Under the pieces are notes generated by a model that was given only the letters and a program-made list of their open reading frames with translations, was not told the origin of the DNA and did not search any database. 64,000 nt of DNA from JACDAN01 sp036554945. Lineage in GTDB: Bacteria; Actinomycetota; Thermoleophilia; Gaiellales; Gaiellaceae. Both the position numbers and the translations under genes were made by a program. Positions 1 through 7,440 of this stretch are shown piece after piece. Position 1 is the stretch's first letter. Every line of letters starts with the position of its first letter. The stretch is taken from contig DATBMH010000046.1 of NCBI GenBank assembly GCA_036554945.1, positions 1 to 64,000 on the forward strand. Direction: 5' to 3'.

Positions 1-1
1 C

Positions 2-481
2 TCGCTCGACGACCTCGGCTCGAGCGGCGCCGTCCTCCACATGGTCAACCACGGCCTCGTCTCGGCCGCGCTGTTCCTGCTCGCGGGCGCCGTCGAGCGC
101 CGCACGTCCACGGGTGAGTTCGCGCGGCTCGGCGGGATGGCTCGCGGGCGGCCGGCGCTGGCGACCGTGCTCATGGCGACCGGGATCATCGCGCTGGCCG
201 TGCCGGGCTCCAGTGCGTTCGCGGGCGAGTTCCTGATCCTCGCCGGGATCTTCGGCGACGGCTGGGGCTGGGCCGTTGCCGGCGCCTTCGCGATCGTGCT
301 GGCGGCGATGTACATGCTGCGGCTGATCTCCGGGGTCCTGCACAGGGACGTCGGGCCCGCCGTGCCGGAGGAGGCGCTCGACCTTCGGCCGGCCGAGCTG
401 GCGGTGATCGTCCCGCTCGTCGCCTGCCTCCTGGCGCTGTCGGCCTGGCCCGCGGCGATCACGGAGCACCTCTCGTTCTGA
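2..481 (+). CDS. nuoM: NADH-quinone oxidoreductase subunit M, C-terminal part
   Basis: This is the last 159 residues of a membrane subunit of respiratory complex I; the N-terminal part lies outside the window. NuoM is one of the antiporter-like proton-pumping subunits in the membrane arm. The fragment shows the family's late helices, with the HMVNHGLVSAALFLLAG segment near its start and a PGSSAFAGEFLIL segment followed by further hydrophobic helices. The stop codon TGA shares its last base with the ATG of nuoN, so the two genes are translationally coupled. The identity is secure from this neighbour and from the conserved segments. Confidence 0.93.
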   Translation, partial: SLDDLGSSGAVLHMVNHGLVSAALFLLAGAVERRTSTGEFARLGGMARGRPALATVLMATGIIALAVPGSSAFAGEFLILAGIFGDGWGWAVAGAFAIVLAAMYMLRLISGVLHRDVGPAVPEEALDLRPAELAVIVPLVACLLALSAWPAAITEHLSF

Positions 482-1956
482 TGGACACGCCCTCCGTCGA
501 CTGGTTCGCGCTCTCGCCCTCGCTGGCGCTGCTGGGGGCGGGCGGCGTGGCGCTGCTCGGGGCCGTCCTCGTTCCCCGCGCCGGGGTCCGTGTCTTCTCG
601 GCCGTCGTCTGCGCGCTCGGCTACGTCGGCGCTGGCGCCGCGGCCGGGCTCCTCTACTGGAAGACCCCGGCGGCCACGCTCGAGGTCGCGGACGCGATCA
701 CCCGCGACCGGTTCGGCGCGCTCGCGCAGATCGTGATCGCCGGCGCCGGGCTGCTCGCGGTCGGCGTCTCGTACGGCCACCGGACCCGGCGCGAGCACGT
801 CGGCGAGTACTTCGCGCTGCTGGCCGCCTCCGGCGCAGGCATGGTCTTCTTCGTCCAGGCCGCGAACCTGATGACGCTCTTCCTCGGGCTGGAGTGGTTC
901 TCGATCTGCCTCTACATCCTCTGCGCGATCGAGATCGACCGCGTGAGCTCGCTCGAGGCGGGCCTGAAGTACCTGATCGTCGGGAGCTTCGGGTCGGCCG
1001 TCCTGCTCTTCGGATCGGCGCTCATCTACGGCGCGACCGGCGAGCTCGGGTTCGGCGCGATCGCCGGGGCGATCGACGAGCAGGGCCTCGTCGACGACGG
1101 CCTGGTGCTCGCCGGGCTCGCGATGCTGCTCGCCGGGATCGGGTTCAAGGCCTCGGCGGCGCCGTTCCACATGTGGACGCCAGACGTCTACGAGGGCGCG
1201 CCGACGCCGGTGACCGCGTTCATGTCGGCAGCCACCAAGGCGGCGGCGCTCGTCCTCGCGCTGCGGCTGCTCGTGACCGCCTTCCCGGCCGAGGAGGAGC
1301 TCTGGACGATCGCCGTCGCCGTCATCGCCTGCATCTCGCTCGCGTGGGGCAACATCGCCGCCCTCGTCCAGCGGAACCTGAAGCGGATGCTGGCGTACTC
1401 GTCGGTCTCGCACGCCGGCTTCATGCTGATCGCGGTCGCCGCCAACAACGAGCTCGGCGCCAAGGCGCTCCTCTACTACCTGATCCCGTACGCGGCGGCC
1501 TCGCTCGGTGCCTTCGGCGTCATCGCCGCGCGGGAGCGGGAGCTGGGCGAGCGGGTGACGATCGACAACATCGGGGGGATGGGCTGGGAGCGGCCGGTTC
1601 TCGGCGTCTCGATGTGGGTCTTCATGCTCGCCTTCGCCGGGTTGCCGCTCACCGGCGGCTTCGTCGGGAAGTTCTACGTCTTCGCGGCCGCCTACGAGGA
1701 CGGCCTCTGGTGGCTGGTCGTCGCCGGGGTGATCGCCACGGCGATCTCGCTCTACTACTACCTGGCCGTGATCCGCTCGATGTACATGCGGATGCCCGCC
1801 GAGCTCCGGCTCGCGCCGGCCGGCGGCTCGCCGCCGCGCGAGGCGCTCCTCTCGGCGTCCGTCGTCGCCTGCATGGCCGTCAGCGTCGTCTCGTTCTTCG
1901 CGGTCGAGCCGCTGATCGACCTGGCCGAGAAGGCCGCGGCGCAGCTGCCGTTCTAG
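481..1956 (+). CDS. nuoN: NADH-quinone oxidoreductase subunit N
   Basis: This 491-residue polytopic membrane protein is full length for NuoN, an antiporter-like proton-translocating subunit of complex I. It has roughly 14 hydrophobic helices. The conserved signatures are GLKYLIVGSFGSAVL, HMWTPDVYEGAPTPVTAF near residue 230, SAATKAAALVLALRL with the conserved lysine, and NLKRMLAYSSVSHAGF. The ATG overlaps the nuoM stop by one base. It is the last gene of the nuo operon here, since the next gene lies on the opposite strand and converges on it. Confidence 0.96.
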   Translation: MDTPSVDWFALSPSLALLGAGGVALLGAVLVPRAGVRVFSAVVCALGYVGAGAAAGLLYWKTPAATLEVADAITRDRFGALAQIVIAGAGLLAVGVSYGHRTRREHVGEYFALLAASGAGMVFFVQAANLMTLFLGLEWFSICLYILCAIEIDRVSSLEAGLKYLIVGSFGSAVLLFGSALIYGATGELGFGAIAGAIDEQGLVDDGLVLAGLAMLLAGIGFKASAAPFHMWTPDVYEGAPTPVTAFMSAATKAAALVLALRLLVTAFPAEEELWTIAVAVIACISLAWGNIAALVQRNLKRMLAYSSVSHAGFMLIAVAANNELGAKALLYYLIPYAAASLGAFGVIAARERELGERVTIDNIGGMGWERPVLGVSMWVFMLAFAGLPLTGGFVGKFYVFAAAYEDGLWWLVVAGVIATAISLYYYLAVIRSMYMRMPAELRLAPAGGSPPREALLSASVVACMAVSVVSFFAVEPLIDLAEKAAAQLPF

Positions 1957-2030
1957 CCAAGTAACACTGTGTTACAAGCTCTGATCGCCGCGCTCCGAGC
2001 GGCCTCCCGAGCCAAGTAACACTGTGTTAC
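1955..2030. repeat. Two direct copies of a palindrome-bearing 21-bp repeat
   Basis: A 21-bp sequence occurs at 1955-1975 and again, identically, at 2010-2030, 55 bases apart start to start. Each copy holds the 15-bp dyad GTAACACTGTGTTAC (1961-1975 and 2016-2030), with perfect 7-bp arms around one central base. The single-base spacer makes a hairpin unlikely. The form resembles an operator for a dimeric regulator of the TetR type, but no regulator gene is adjacent. The first copy begins within the nuoN stop codon, and the second contains the stop codon of the converging gene. The function is unknown. Confidence 0.8.
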
Positions 2031-2353
2031 GAGGGAACCTGGCGCCGGACCTCGGCGGTCAGGGCTGCCAGGCCCTGGATCCCGACGAGCACGAGGCACG
2101 CCCCCACGCCGACGCTGCCGAGCGTCGGCAGCGCGACGGCGGCGATCACGACCACGAGCGCGAGCCCCCAGAGCGCCGTGCGCCCGGGGCTGCCGCCTTC
2201 GCCGGCGACGAGCTCGCCGTAGGAGCCGAGCGCGGCGACGACGATCACCGGGATCGCCGCGAGGAGCAGGTAGAAGGCGACCGTGGGCCGCTCCGCGACG
2301 TGGGCGAGCGACGCCGAGACGACGAGGGCCAGCGGCCAGAGCTGACGGCTCAC
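2027..2353 (-). CDS. Small hypothetical membrane protein
   Basis: This 108-residue protein is not assigned to a family. It has about three hydrophobic segments (roughly residues 5-20, 26-45 and 60-95), short charged ends and no recognisable catalytic motif. The start is GTG at 2353. It is divergent from the cyclase gene, whose start at 2392 leaves only 38 bases for both promoters. Its stop codon falls inside the second copy of a palindromic repeat. High GC at third codon positions and an uninterrupted hydrophobic pattern support real coding. Confidence 0.6.
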   Translation of the reverse strand: MSRQLWPLALVVSASLAHVAERPTVAFYLLLAAIPVIVVAALGSYGELVAGEGGSPGRTALWGLALVVVIAAVALPTLGSVGVGACLVLVGIQGLAALTAEVRRQVPS

Positions 2354-2391
2354 GGGTCCCGGTTCGACGCAGGAGTAGTGTCTCCTCGCAG

Positions 2392-3939
2392 GTGTTCCTC
2401 TGGCCGCTCCTCGTTGCCCTGCCGGTCGGCGGGCTGGCGCTGCTGCTCCTCCAGCCCGACTTCGACGTGGACTGGGAGCACCACCCCGCCCACTTCTGGC
2501 TGGTCCTCTCCGTCTCGCTCGTCAGCGTCGCGCTCGGCGCGCTCACCAGCGAGGCAGCGAGCCGCCGCTCGGACCCGCGGCTCTTCCTCGTCTCGCTCGC
2601 GTTCCTCTCGAGCGCCGGCTTCCTCGGGCTCCACGCGCTCGCCACGCCCGGTGTGCTGCTGGAGGGGAAGAACGCCGGCTTCGAGATCGCGACGCCGGTC
2701 GGACTGCTGATCGCGTCGATCTTCGCGGCGTGGTCGTCGCGCGACCGGCCGACGTACCCCGGCATGCGGTTGATGCGCTGGGCGCTCGCGGTGCTGCTCC
2801 TCGCCTGGGCGGCCGCGTCGCTCGCCGAGGTCCCGCCGCTCGACCGCGCGCTGACCGAGGACGAGACCGACCGGTGGCTTCTCGGCCTCGCGGTGCCGGC
2901 AGTCGTCCTCTACGGGATCGCGGCCTGGCGCTACTGGCAGCTGTACCGGGAGCGGCCGTCGCAGGTGCTCGCCGGGGTGACCGCCGCGTGGATCCTGCTC
3001 GGCGAGGCCGCGATCGCCGTCGCCTTCTCTCGGAACTGGCACGCCTCCTGGTGGGAGTGGCACCTGCTCATGGCCGCGGCCTTCGGGATCGTGGCGTTCA
3101 CGGCGCTCCGGGAGCGGAGGAGGGGCGAGGCCTTCGCGTCGCTGTACCTGGACGACACGTTGGGCCGCATCGACCGCCGGTACGCGTCCGCCGTCAAGGC
3201 CGCGGCGGCCGAGGGGCTGGACGAGGAGGAGCTGCGCCGGCGCTTCGGGCTCGGCGCCGAGGAAGCTGCCGTGGTCCGGCGGGCCGCGGGCGAGGTCGAG
3301 GCCGTGGAAGGCCTGCTCCAGCCGTACCTCTCGCCGCAGCTCGCGGCGCGCCTGCGCGAGGAGCCCGAGGTAGCGGCGCTCGGAGGCGAGGAGCGCGAGG
3401 TCAGCATCGTCTTCGCCGACCTCCAGGGCTTCACGTCCTTCTCCGAGCGGCACTCGCCTGCCGAGGTCCTGGCGATGCTGAACGCGTACTGGGCGCAGGC
3501 CGTCCCGGTCGTCCTGGGGCGGCACGGCGGGATGATCGAGCGCTTCGCGGGTGACGCGATCATGGTCGTCTTCAACGCGGCCGCGGACCAGCCCGACCAC
3601 GCACTGCTGGCCGCACGGGCGGCGCTGGACCTCCAGCGGGCCGCCGAGAGCGTCGCGGGCGGCCACGACGGCTGGCCGAGGTTCCGCGTCGGCGTCAACA
3701 CCGGCCCGGCCATCGTCGGCAACGTCGGGACCGAAGAGCAGCGAAGCTTCACCGCGATCGGCGACACGACGAACCTCGCGTCCCGCCTCCAGACGGCGGC
3801 GGAGCCGGGCCAGGTCGTGATCGGCGAGGCCACGTACGCGTCGATCGGCGAGCAGGCGGACGCCGAGCGGCTCGGCGAGCTCGACCTGAAGGGGAAGTCC
3901 GAGCCGGTCGTGGCCTATCTGCTGACCGCGCTGCGTTAG
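2392..3939 (+). CDS. Membrane-anchored class III adenylate/guanylate cyclase
   Basis: This 515-residue protein probably makes cyclic AMP, or less likely cyclic GMP, from the nucleoside triphosphate. The N-terminal half has seven or eight hydrophobic helices (about residues 1-240) and resembles a MASE-type sensor module. A charged linker follows, then the class III catalytic domain from about residue 330. The two metal-binding aspartates are visible at D343 (IVFADLQGFTSF) and D388 (ERFAGDAIMVVF). The position usually held by the substrate-selecting lysine before the second aspartate is arginine here. GDTTNLASRLQ and LDLKGKSEP are typical of the family. The start is GTG at 2392. The sensed signal is unknown. 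Confidence 0.87.
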   Translation: MFLWPLLVALPVGGLALLLLQPDFDVDWEHHPAHFWLVLSVSLVSVALGALTSEAASRRSDPRLFLVSLAFLSSAGFLGLHALATPGVLLEGKNAGFEIATPVGLLIASIFAAWSSRDRPTYPGMRLMRWALAVLLLAWAAASLAEVPPLDRALTEDETDRWLLGLAVPAVVLYGIAAWRYWQLYRERPSQVLAGVTAAWILLGEAAIAVAFSRNWHASWWEWHLLMAAAFGIVAFTALRERRRGEAFASLYLDDTLGRIDRRYASAVKAAAAEGLDEEELRRRFGLGAEEAAVVRRAAGEVEAVEGLLQPYLSPQLAARLREEPEVAALGGEEREVSIVFADLQGFTSFSERHSPAEVLAMLNAYWAQAVPVVLGRHGGMIERFAGDAIMVVFNAAADQPDHALLAARAALDLQRAAESVAGGHDGWPRFRVGVNTGPAIVGNVGTEEQRSFTAIGDTTNLASRLQTAAEPGQVVIGEATYASIGEQADAERLGELDLKGKSEPVVAYLLTALR

Positions 3940-3942
3940 ATT
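3937..3942 (+). promoter_or_regulatory. Putative -10 element before the metallo-hydrolase gene
   Basis: The hexamer TAGATT overlaps the stop codon of the cyclase gene and lies nine bases before the ATG at 3952. That geometry would give a transcript starting almost at the start codon. No convincing -35 box is seen. The call rests on position and on similar arrangements elsewhere in the window. Confidence 0.3.
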
Positions 3943-3951
3943 TCCGGCCGG

Positions 3952-4653
3952 ATGGCGGACGTGCAGTTCACCTGGCTCGGCCACGGCAGCTACCGCATCG
4001 ACTCGCCCAACGGGAAGCGGATCTACGTCGACCCGTGGCTCGACAACCCGAAGTGCCCGGAGAGCGAGAAGGAGCCCGAGCGCGTCGACGTGATGGCGAT
4101 CACCCACGGACACGGCGACCACATCGGCTCCGCCGTCGAGCTGGGCACGAAGCACTCCCCGGCCGTCGTGGCGATCTTCGAGCTGGCGAACTGGCTCGAG
4201 GGCCAGGGCGTGGAAGGCGCGAGCGACCTCGGCATGAACAAGGGCGGCACGATCGAGGTGGACGGCATCAAGTTCTCGATGACCGACGCGCTCCACTCGG
4301 GCGGCTTCATCCAGGACGCCGACCGCATCGTCTACCTCGGTGACCCCGCGGGCTTCGTGATCGAGTTCGAGAACGGGCGCGTCGTCTATGCCGCCGGCGA
4401 CACCGCGATGTTCGGTGACATGCAGCTGATCGGCGAGTACCTCGAGCCCGACGTGGCGATCCTGCCGATCGGCGACCACTTCACCATGGGGCCGCGGCAG
4501 GCGGGCGTCGCGCTGGGGCTGCTCGGCTGCAAGTCGTGCGTGCCGATCCACTGGGGCACGTTCCCGCTGCTGACCGGGACGCCGGACGAGCTGCGCAAGC
4601 ACACGGACGTCGAGGTGCTCGCCCCCGAGCCGGGCGAGACCATCACCATTTGA
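3952..4653 (+). CDS. Metal-dependent hydrolase, UPF0173 / metallo-beta-lactamase fold
   Basis: This 233-residue protein is a cytoplasmic metallo-beta-lactamase-fold hydrolase of the UPF0173 (YtkL-like) group. The zinc-binding signature THGHGDHIGS is at about residues 47-56. Later metal ligands are visible as the aspartate in YAAGDTAMF and the histidine in PIHWGTFP. The length is normal for the group. The substrate is unknown. It starts at ATG 12 bases after the cyclase stop and is followed closely by a small ORF and a DUF1028 gene, suggesting one transcript through 7063. Confidence 0.88.
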   Translation: MADVQFTWLGHGSYRIDSPNGKRIYVDPWLDNPKCPESEKEPERVDVMAITHGHGDHIGSAVELGTKHSPAVVAIFELANWLEGQGVEGASDLGMNKGGTIEVDGIKFSMTDALHSGGFIQDADRIVYLGDPAGFVIEFENGRVVYAAGDTAMFGDMQLIGEYLEPDVAILPIGDHFTMGPRQAGVALGLLGCKSCVPIHWGTFPLLTGTPDELRKHTDVEVLAPEPGETITI

Positions 4654-4685
4654 GAGAGCGCTGGTTCGGGGCGACAGGACGGCGG

Positions 4686-4916
4686 GTGCCGCAGATCGCG
4701 GTGGAAGCCGAGGTCGACCTGGAAGGCGCGCTCGTGCTCGACTCGCTCGACCTCGACCGGATCGCGGCCGCCTTCGACACGGGACAGCCGGTCGTCGTAC
4801 GGGCGACGACGCAGGACGAGGTCCTCGCGGCGCTGCGCCGACCGGAGGTGTCGTCCGTGCTCGTGTCCGATCCCGCCCTCGCCGAGCTCGACCTGGTCGG
4901 GCTGACGTATGGCTGA
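4686..4916 (+). CDS. Small hypothetical protein between hydrolase and DUF1028 genes
   Basis: This short acidic protein of 76 residues is not recognised. It has an alpha/beta-like pattern (VVVRATTQDEVLAAL, then SSVLVSDPALAEL) and no membrane segment. GTG at 4686 is chosen because an AGGA motif lies just upstream. An in-frame TTG at 4650, overlapping the previous stop, would add 12 residues and cannot be excluded. Its end overlaps the next start by eight bases. Strong third-position GC and tight packing argue that it is coding. Confidence 0.6.
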   Translation: MPQIAVEAEVDLEGALVLDSLDLDRIAAAFDTGQPVVVRATTQDEVLAALRRPEVSSVLVSDPALAELDLVGLTYG

Positions 4917-5754
4917 GCCGCTCGTCGCCACCTACTCGATCGCCGCCTGCGACCTCGACACGGGCCGCTGGGGCGTGGCCACCCAGTCGAAGTTCCTCGG
5001 CGTCGGCTCGATCGTCCCCTGGGCGGAGCCGCAAGTCGGCGCCGTGGCGACCCAGGCCTTCGCGAACCCGCGCTACGGGCCGGAAGGCCTCGCGCTGCTC
5101 AGGGACGGCCTCTCCGCCGAAGAGGTGGTCGAGCGGCTGACCTCGGCCGACGAGGGCCGGGACCAGCGCCAGCTCGGCGTGGTCGACGCCAACGGCGGCA
5201 GCGCGTCGTTCACGGGCAGCGAGTGCCACGACTGGGCGGGCGGCCGCACCGGCACCGGCTACGCGGCGCAGGGGAACATCCTGGTCTCGGAGGCAACCGT
5301 GGATGCGATCGCCGACACGTTCGAGGCGACCGGCGGGAAGTCGCTGGAGGAGCGGCTCCTCGACTGCCTCGACGCCGCGCAGGCGGCGGGGGGCGACAGC
5401 CGGGGCCAACAATCGGCGGCCCTCCTCGTCGTTGAGAGGGATGGCGGCTACGCCGGCCTCTCCGACGTCGTCTTCGACCTCCGCGTGGACGACCACGAGC
5501 GCCCGCTCGAGGAGCTGCGGCGCATCTACCGCCTCCACGTCGCGATCTTCGGCACGACACCGAAGGAGGAGTGGCTTGCGATCGACGAGTCGCTGGCCGG
5601 CGAGCTCGGCGAGCGGCTGGCGCGGCTCGGCTACGCGGGCGAGCTCGCCGAGGCGTTCATGCGCTGGGCCGGCGCCGAGAACCTCGAGGAGCGCGTCGAC
5701 GGCGCCGAGTCGATCGATCCGGTCGTGCTCGAGGAGCTGAGGCGGCAGTCGTGA
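4909..5754 (+). CDS. DUF1028 family protein (Ntn-hydrolase-like fold)
   Basis: This 281-residue protein matches the DUF1028 family over roughly its first 215 residues: ATYSIAACDLDTGRWGVA at the N terminus, then VGAVATQAFANPRYGPEGL and GTGYAAQGNILV. The family is predicted to have an N-terminal-nucleophile-hydrolase-like fold, but its reaction is not established. The C-terminal 65 residues are helical and charged and resemble the extra C-terminal domain seen in some members. No signal peptide is visible. The gene overlaps the small ORF upstream by eight bases and the cupin-TPR gene downstream through GTGA. Confidence 0.87.
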   Translation: MAEPLVATYSIAACDLDTGRWGVATQSKFLGVGSIVPWAEPQVGAVATQAFANPRYGPEGLALLRDGLSAEEVVERLTSADEGRDQRQLGVVDANGGSASFTGSECHDWAGGRTGTGYAAQGNILVSEATVDAIADTFEATGGKSLEERLLDCLDAAQAAGGDSRGQQSAALLVVERDGGYAGLSDVVFDLRVDDHERPLEELRRIYRLHVAIFGTTPKEEWLAIDESLAGELGERLARLGYAGELAEAFMRWAGAENLEERVDGAESIDPVVLEELRRQS

Positions 5755-6413
5755 GCGAGAAGTTCAAGGTCACGCGCCTCGACGAGATCGATCCCGAGGA
5801 AGGGGCCGACGAGAGCCGCTGGTTCCGCCTGCGTCGCGACCTCGACGTCGGCGCGTTCGGCGTCAACGCCTACGGCGCGGACGCCGGCAACCGGGTGATC
5901 GAGGAGCACGACGAGCTCGGCACGGCCGCGGGCAGGCACGAGGAGCTGTACGTGGTGCTCCGCGGCAGCGCGACGTTCCGGCTCGGGGAGGACGAGCACA
6001 CGCTCTCGGCGGGCGAGCTGGTCTTCATCTCCGACCCGGCCGTGCGCCGGGGGGCGATCGCCGGCGAGGACGGGACGATCGTCCTCGTCGTGGGCGGGAC
6101 GCCGGGCGAGGCGTACAGCGTCTCCCCGTGGGAGGCCGCCGGCGACGCGTATCCCCTCTGGCGGGCCGGCGAGATCACACAGGCCGTCGAGATCCTGCGC
6201 TCGGTCGCCGACGAGCACCCGAACGCCGGGATCGTGCTCTACAACCTCGCCTGCGCCGAGACGCTCGTCGGCCAGCACGACGAGGCGCTCGGCCACCTCC
6301 GGCGCGCGATCGAGCTCGAGGACCGGTTTCGGGAGCTCGCGAGGACGGACGAGGACTTCGACGCCGTACGCGACCGCCCGGAGTTCGCCGAGCTCGTAGG
6401 GGAGGCGGCGTGA
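5751..6413 (+). CDS. Cupin and TPR protein, first of a tandem pair
   Basis: This 220-residue protein has a cupin-like beta barrel (about residues 10-130, with EEHDELGTAAGRHEELYVVL and GELVFISDP) joined to a short tetratricopeptide region (about 140-200, with LYNLACAETLVGQHDEALGHL). The first histidines and a glutamate of the barrel could bind a metal, but no ligand set is proven. The start is GTG at 5751, overlapping the previous TGA. The next gene encodes a clear paralogue of the same architecture, so the pair arose by tandem duplication. The biochemical role is unknown. Confidence 0.75.
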   Translation: MSEKFKVTRLDEIDPEEGADESRWFRLRRDLDVGAFGVNAYGADAGNRVIEEHDELGTAAGRHEELYVVLRGSATFRLGEDEHTLSAGELVFISDPAVRRGAIAGEDGTIVLVVGGTPGEAYSVSPWEAAGDAYPLWRAGEITQAVEILRSVADEHPNAGIVLYNLACAETLVGQHDEALGHLRRAIELEDRFRELARTDEDFDAVRDRPEFAELVGEAA

Positions 6414-7063
6414 GCGACGGCTACCGCATCGCGAAACTGGACGAGATCGAGCTGCCGCCGATGGTCAACTCGCCGCGCTGGGCGACCATCCGCAGGCACT
6501 TCGACATCCAGAGCTACGGCGTCAACGCCTGGTCCGCCGACGCGGGCGAGGACGTCATCGGCGAGCACGACGAGGTCAGCGGCGGCGGCGCCCAGCACGA
6601 GGAGCTCTACGTCGTCCTCTCGGGCCACGCCACCTTCACGGTCGACGGCGAGACGGTGGACGGGCCGCCGGGGACGATCGTGTTCGTCCGCGACCCGGAG
6701 ACGAAGCGGAAGGCGGTGGCGAAGGAGGCCGGGACGCGGATCCTGGCGGTCGGCGCCAAGCGCGGTGAGCCGTTCACGCCGTCCTCCTGGGAGCGCTCGG
6801 CGCCGGTGTTCCCGCTCTTCGCGAACAAGGAGTACGAGCAGGCCCGCGAGCTGCTGCAGGAGGCGCACGAGCAGTTCCCCGACGACCCGGCGGTGCTCTA
6901 CAACCTCGCCTGCGCCGAGAGCATGAGCGGCCGGCCCGACGACGCGCTCGAGCATCTGCGCGCCGCGTGCACCCTCAGCGAGCGGTTCCGCGAGTACGCG
7001 CCGAAGGACAGCGACCTCGAGGCGATCAAGGACGACCCGCGCTTCGCCGAGATCGTCCGCTAG
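6410..7063 (+). CDS. Cupin and TPR protein, second of a tandem pair
   Basis: This 217-residue paralogue of the preceding gene keeps the same order of elements: the opening LDEI motif, HEELYVVLSGHATF in the barrel, a conserved loop ending in FVRDP, and LYNLACAESMSGRPDDALEHL in the tetratricopeptide region. The start GTG at 6410 overlaps the TGA of its partner. Its own stop (TAG) overlaps, within a CTAG, the stop of a converging gene on the minus strand. It lacks a signal peptide and is presumably cytoplasmic. Whether the two paralogues pair or bind different ligands cannot be told. Confidence 0.75.
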   Translation: MSDGYRIAKLDEIELPPMVNSPRWATIRRHFDIQSYGVNAWSADAGEDVIGEHDEVSGGGAQHEELYVVLSGHATFTVDGETVDGPPGTIVFVRDPETKRKAVAKEAGTRILAVGAKRGEPFTPSSWERSAPVFPLFANKEYEQARELLQEAHEQFPDDPAVLYNLACAESMSGRPDDALEHLRAACTLSERFREYAPKDSDLEAIKDDPRFAEIVR

Positions 7064-7431
7064 TCGTCCGAGTCGTCGCCGCCGCCCGAGCCCGACGAGC
7101 CCGAGCCCGAGCCGCTCGATCCGGAGCCGCTCGAGTCGTCGTCGCCGCCCCGACCTCGTCCGCGGCCCCGCCCGCGACCGCTGCCGTCGTCGTCGTCGGT
7201 CGCCGTGCGTGCAGTCGTGGTGCCCGTCGTGGTGGTGCCGGCGCGCCGCCGCCGCTGCGTCGTGGTCGCCGTCGTCGTGCGTTCGTTCGTGCTCGCCGCC
7301 GGCGCGAGATTCTCGCGAGCGTCGAGGCTCGCAACCGGCAGCGCGACGGTGTCGCGGGCGATGACGTGCGCCGCGAAGCCGAGGCCGGTCGCGAACACCA
7401 GACCGAGCAGGGCAACGGCGAGAATGCGCAT
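7060..7431 (-). CDS. Exported low-complexity acidic protein, second copy
   Basis: This 123-residue protein has an N-terminal hydrophobic segment (residues 2-24) like a signal peptide or anchor. A Thr-rich and Arg-rich middle follows, then a tail of Gly, Ser and Asp that ends in DDSDD. It has no globular domain and its function is unknown. It begins nine bases after the sensor kinase stop, so it is the last gene of a minus-strand run that also contains the response regulator, a cupredoxin and a second protein of the same design ending in the same five residues. Low complexity makes homology hard to judge, but the start, spacing and shared tail support a real gene. Confidence 0.62.
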   Translation of the reverse strand: MRILAVALLGLVFATGLGFAAHVIARDTVALPVASLDARENLAPAASTNERTTTATTTQRRRRAGTTTTGTTTARTATDDDDGSGRGRGRGRGRGGDDDSSGSGSSGSGSGSSGSGGGDDSDD

Positions 7432-7440
7432 GGCTCCAGG

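Noticed and set aside
2350..5538. 1062-codon minus-strand open frame and similar long frames over known genes
   Set aside because: It is an antisense shadow of the cyclase, hydrolase and DUF1028 genes: GC-rich codon bias leaves few stop codons on the opposite strand. Its translation is Arg/Gly/Pro-rich with no domain.
7060..7431. Ser/Gly/Asp-repeat DNA as a tandem repeat array or CRISPR-like element
   Set aside because: The repeats follow codon periodicity (three-base units of low-complexity protein), with no fixed-length repeat and spacer pattern.
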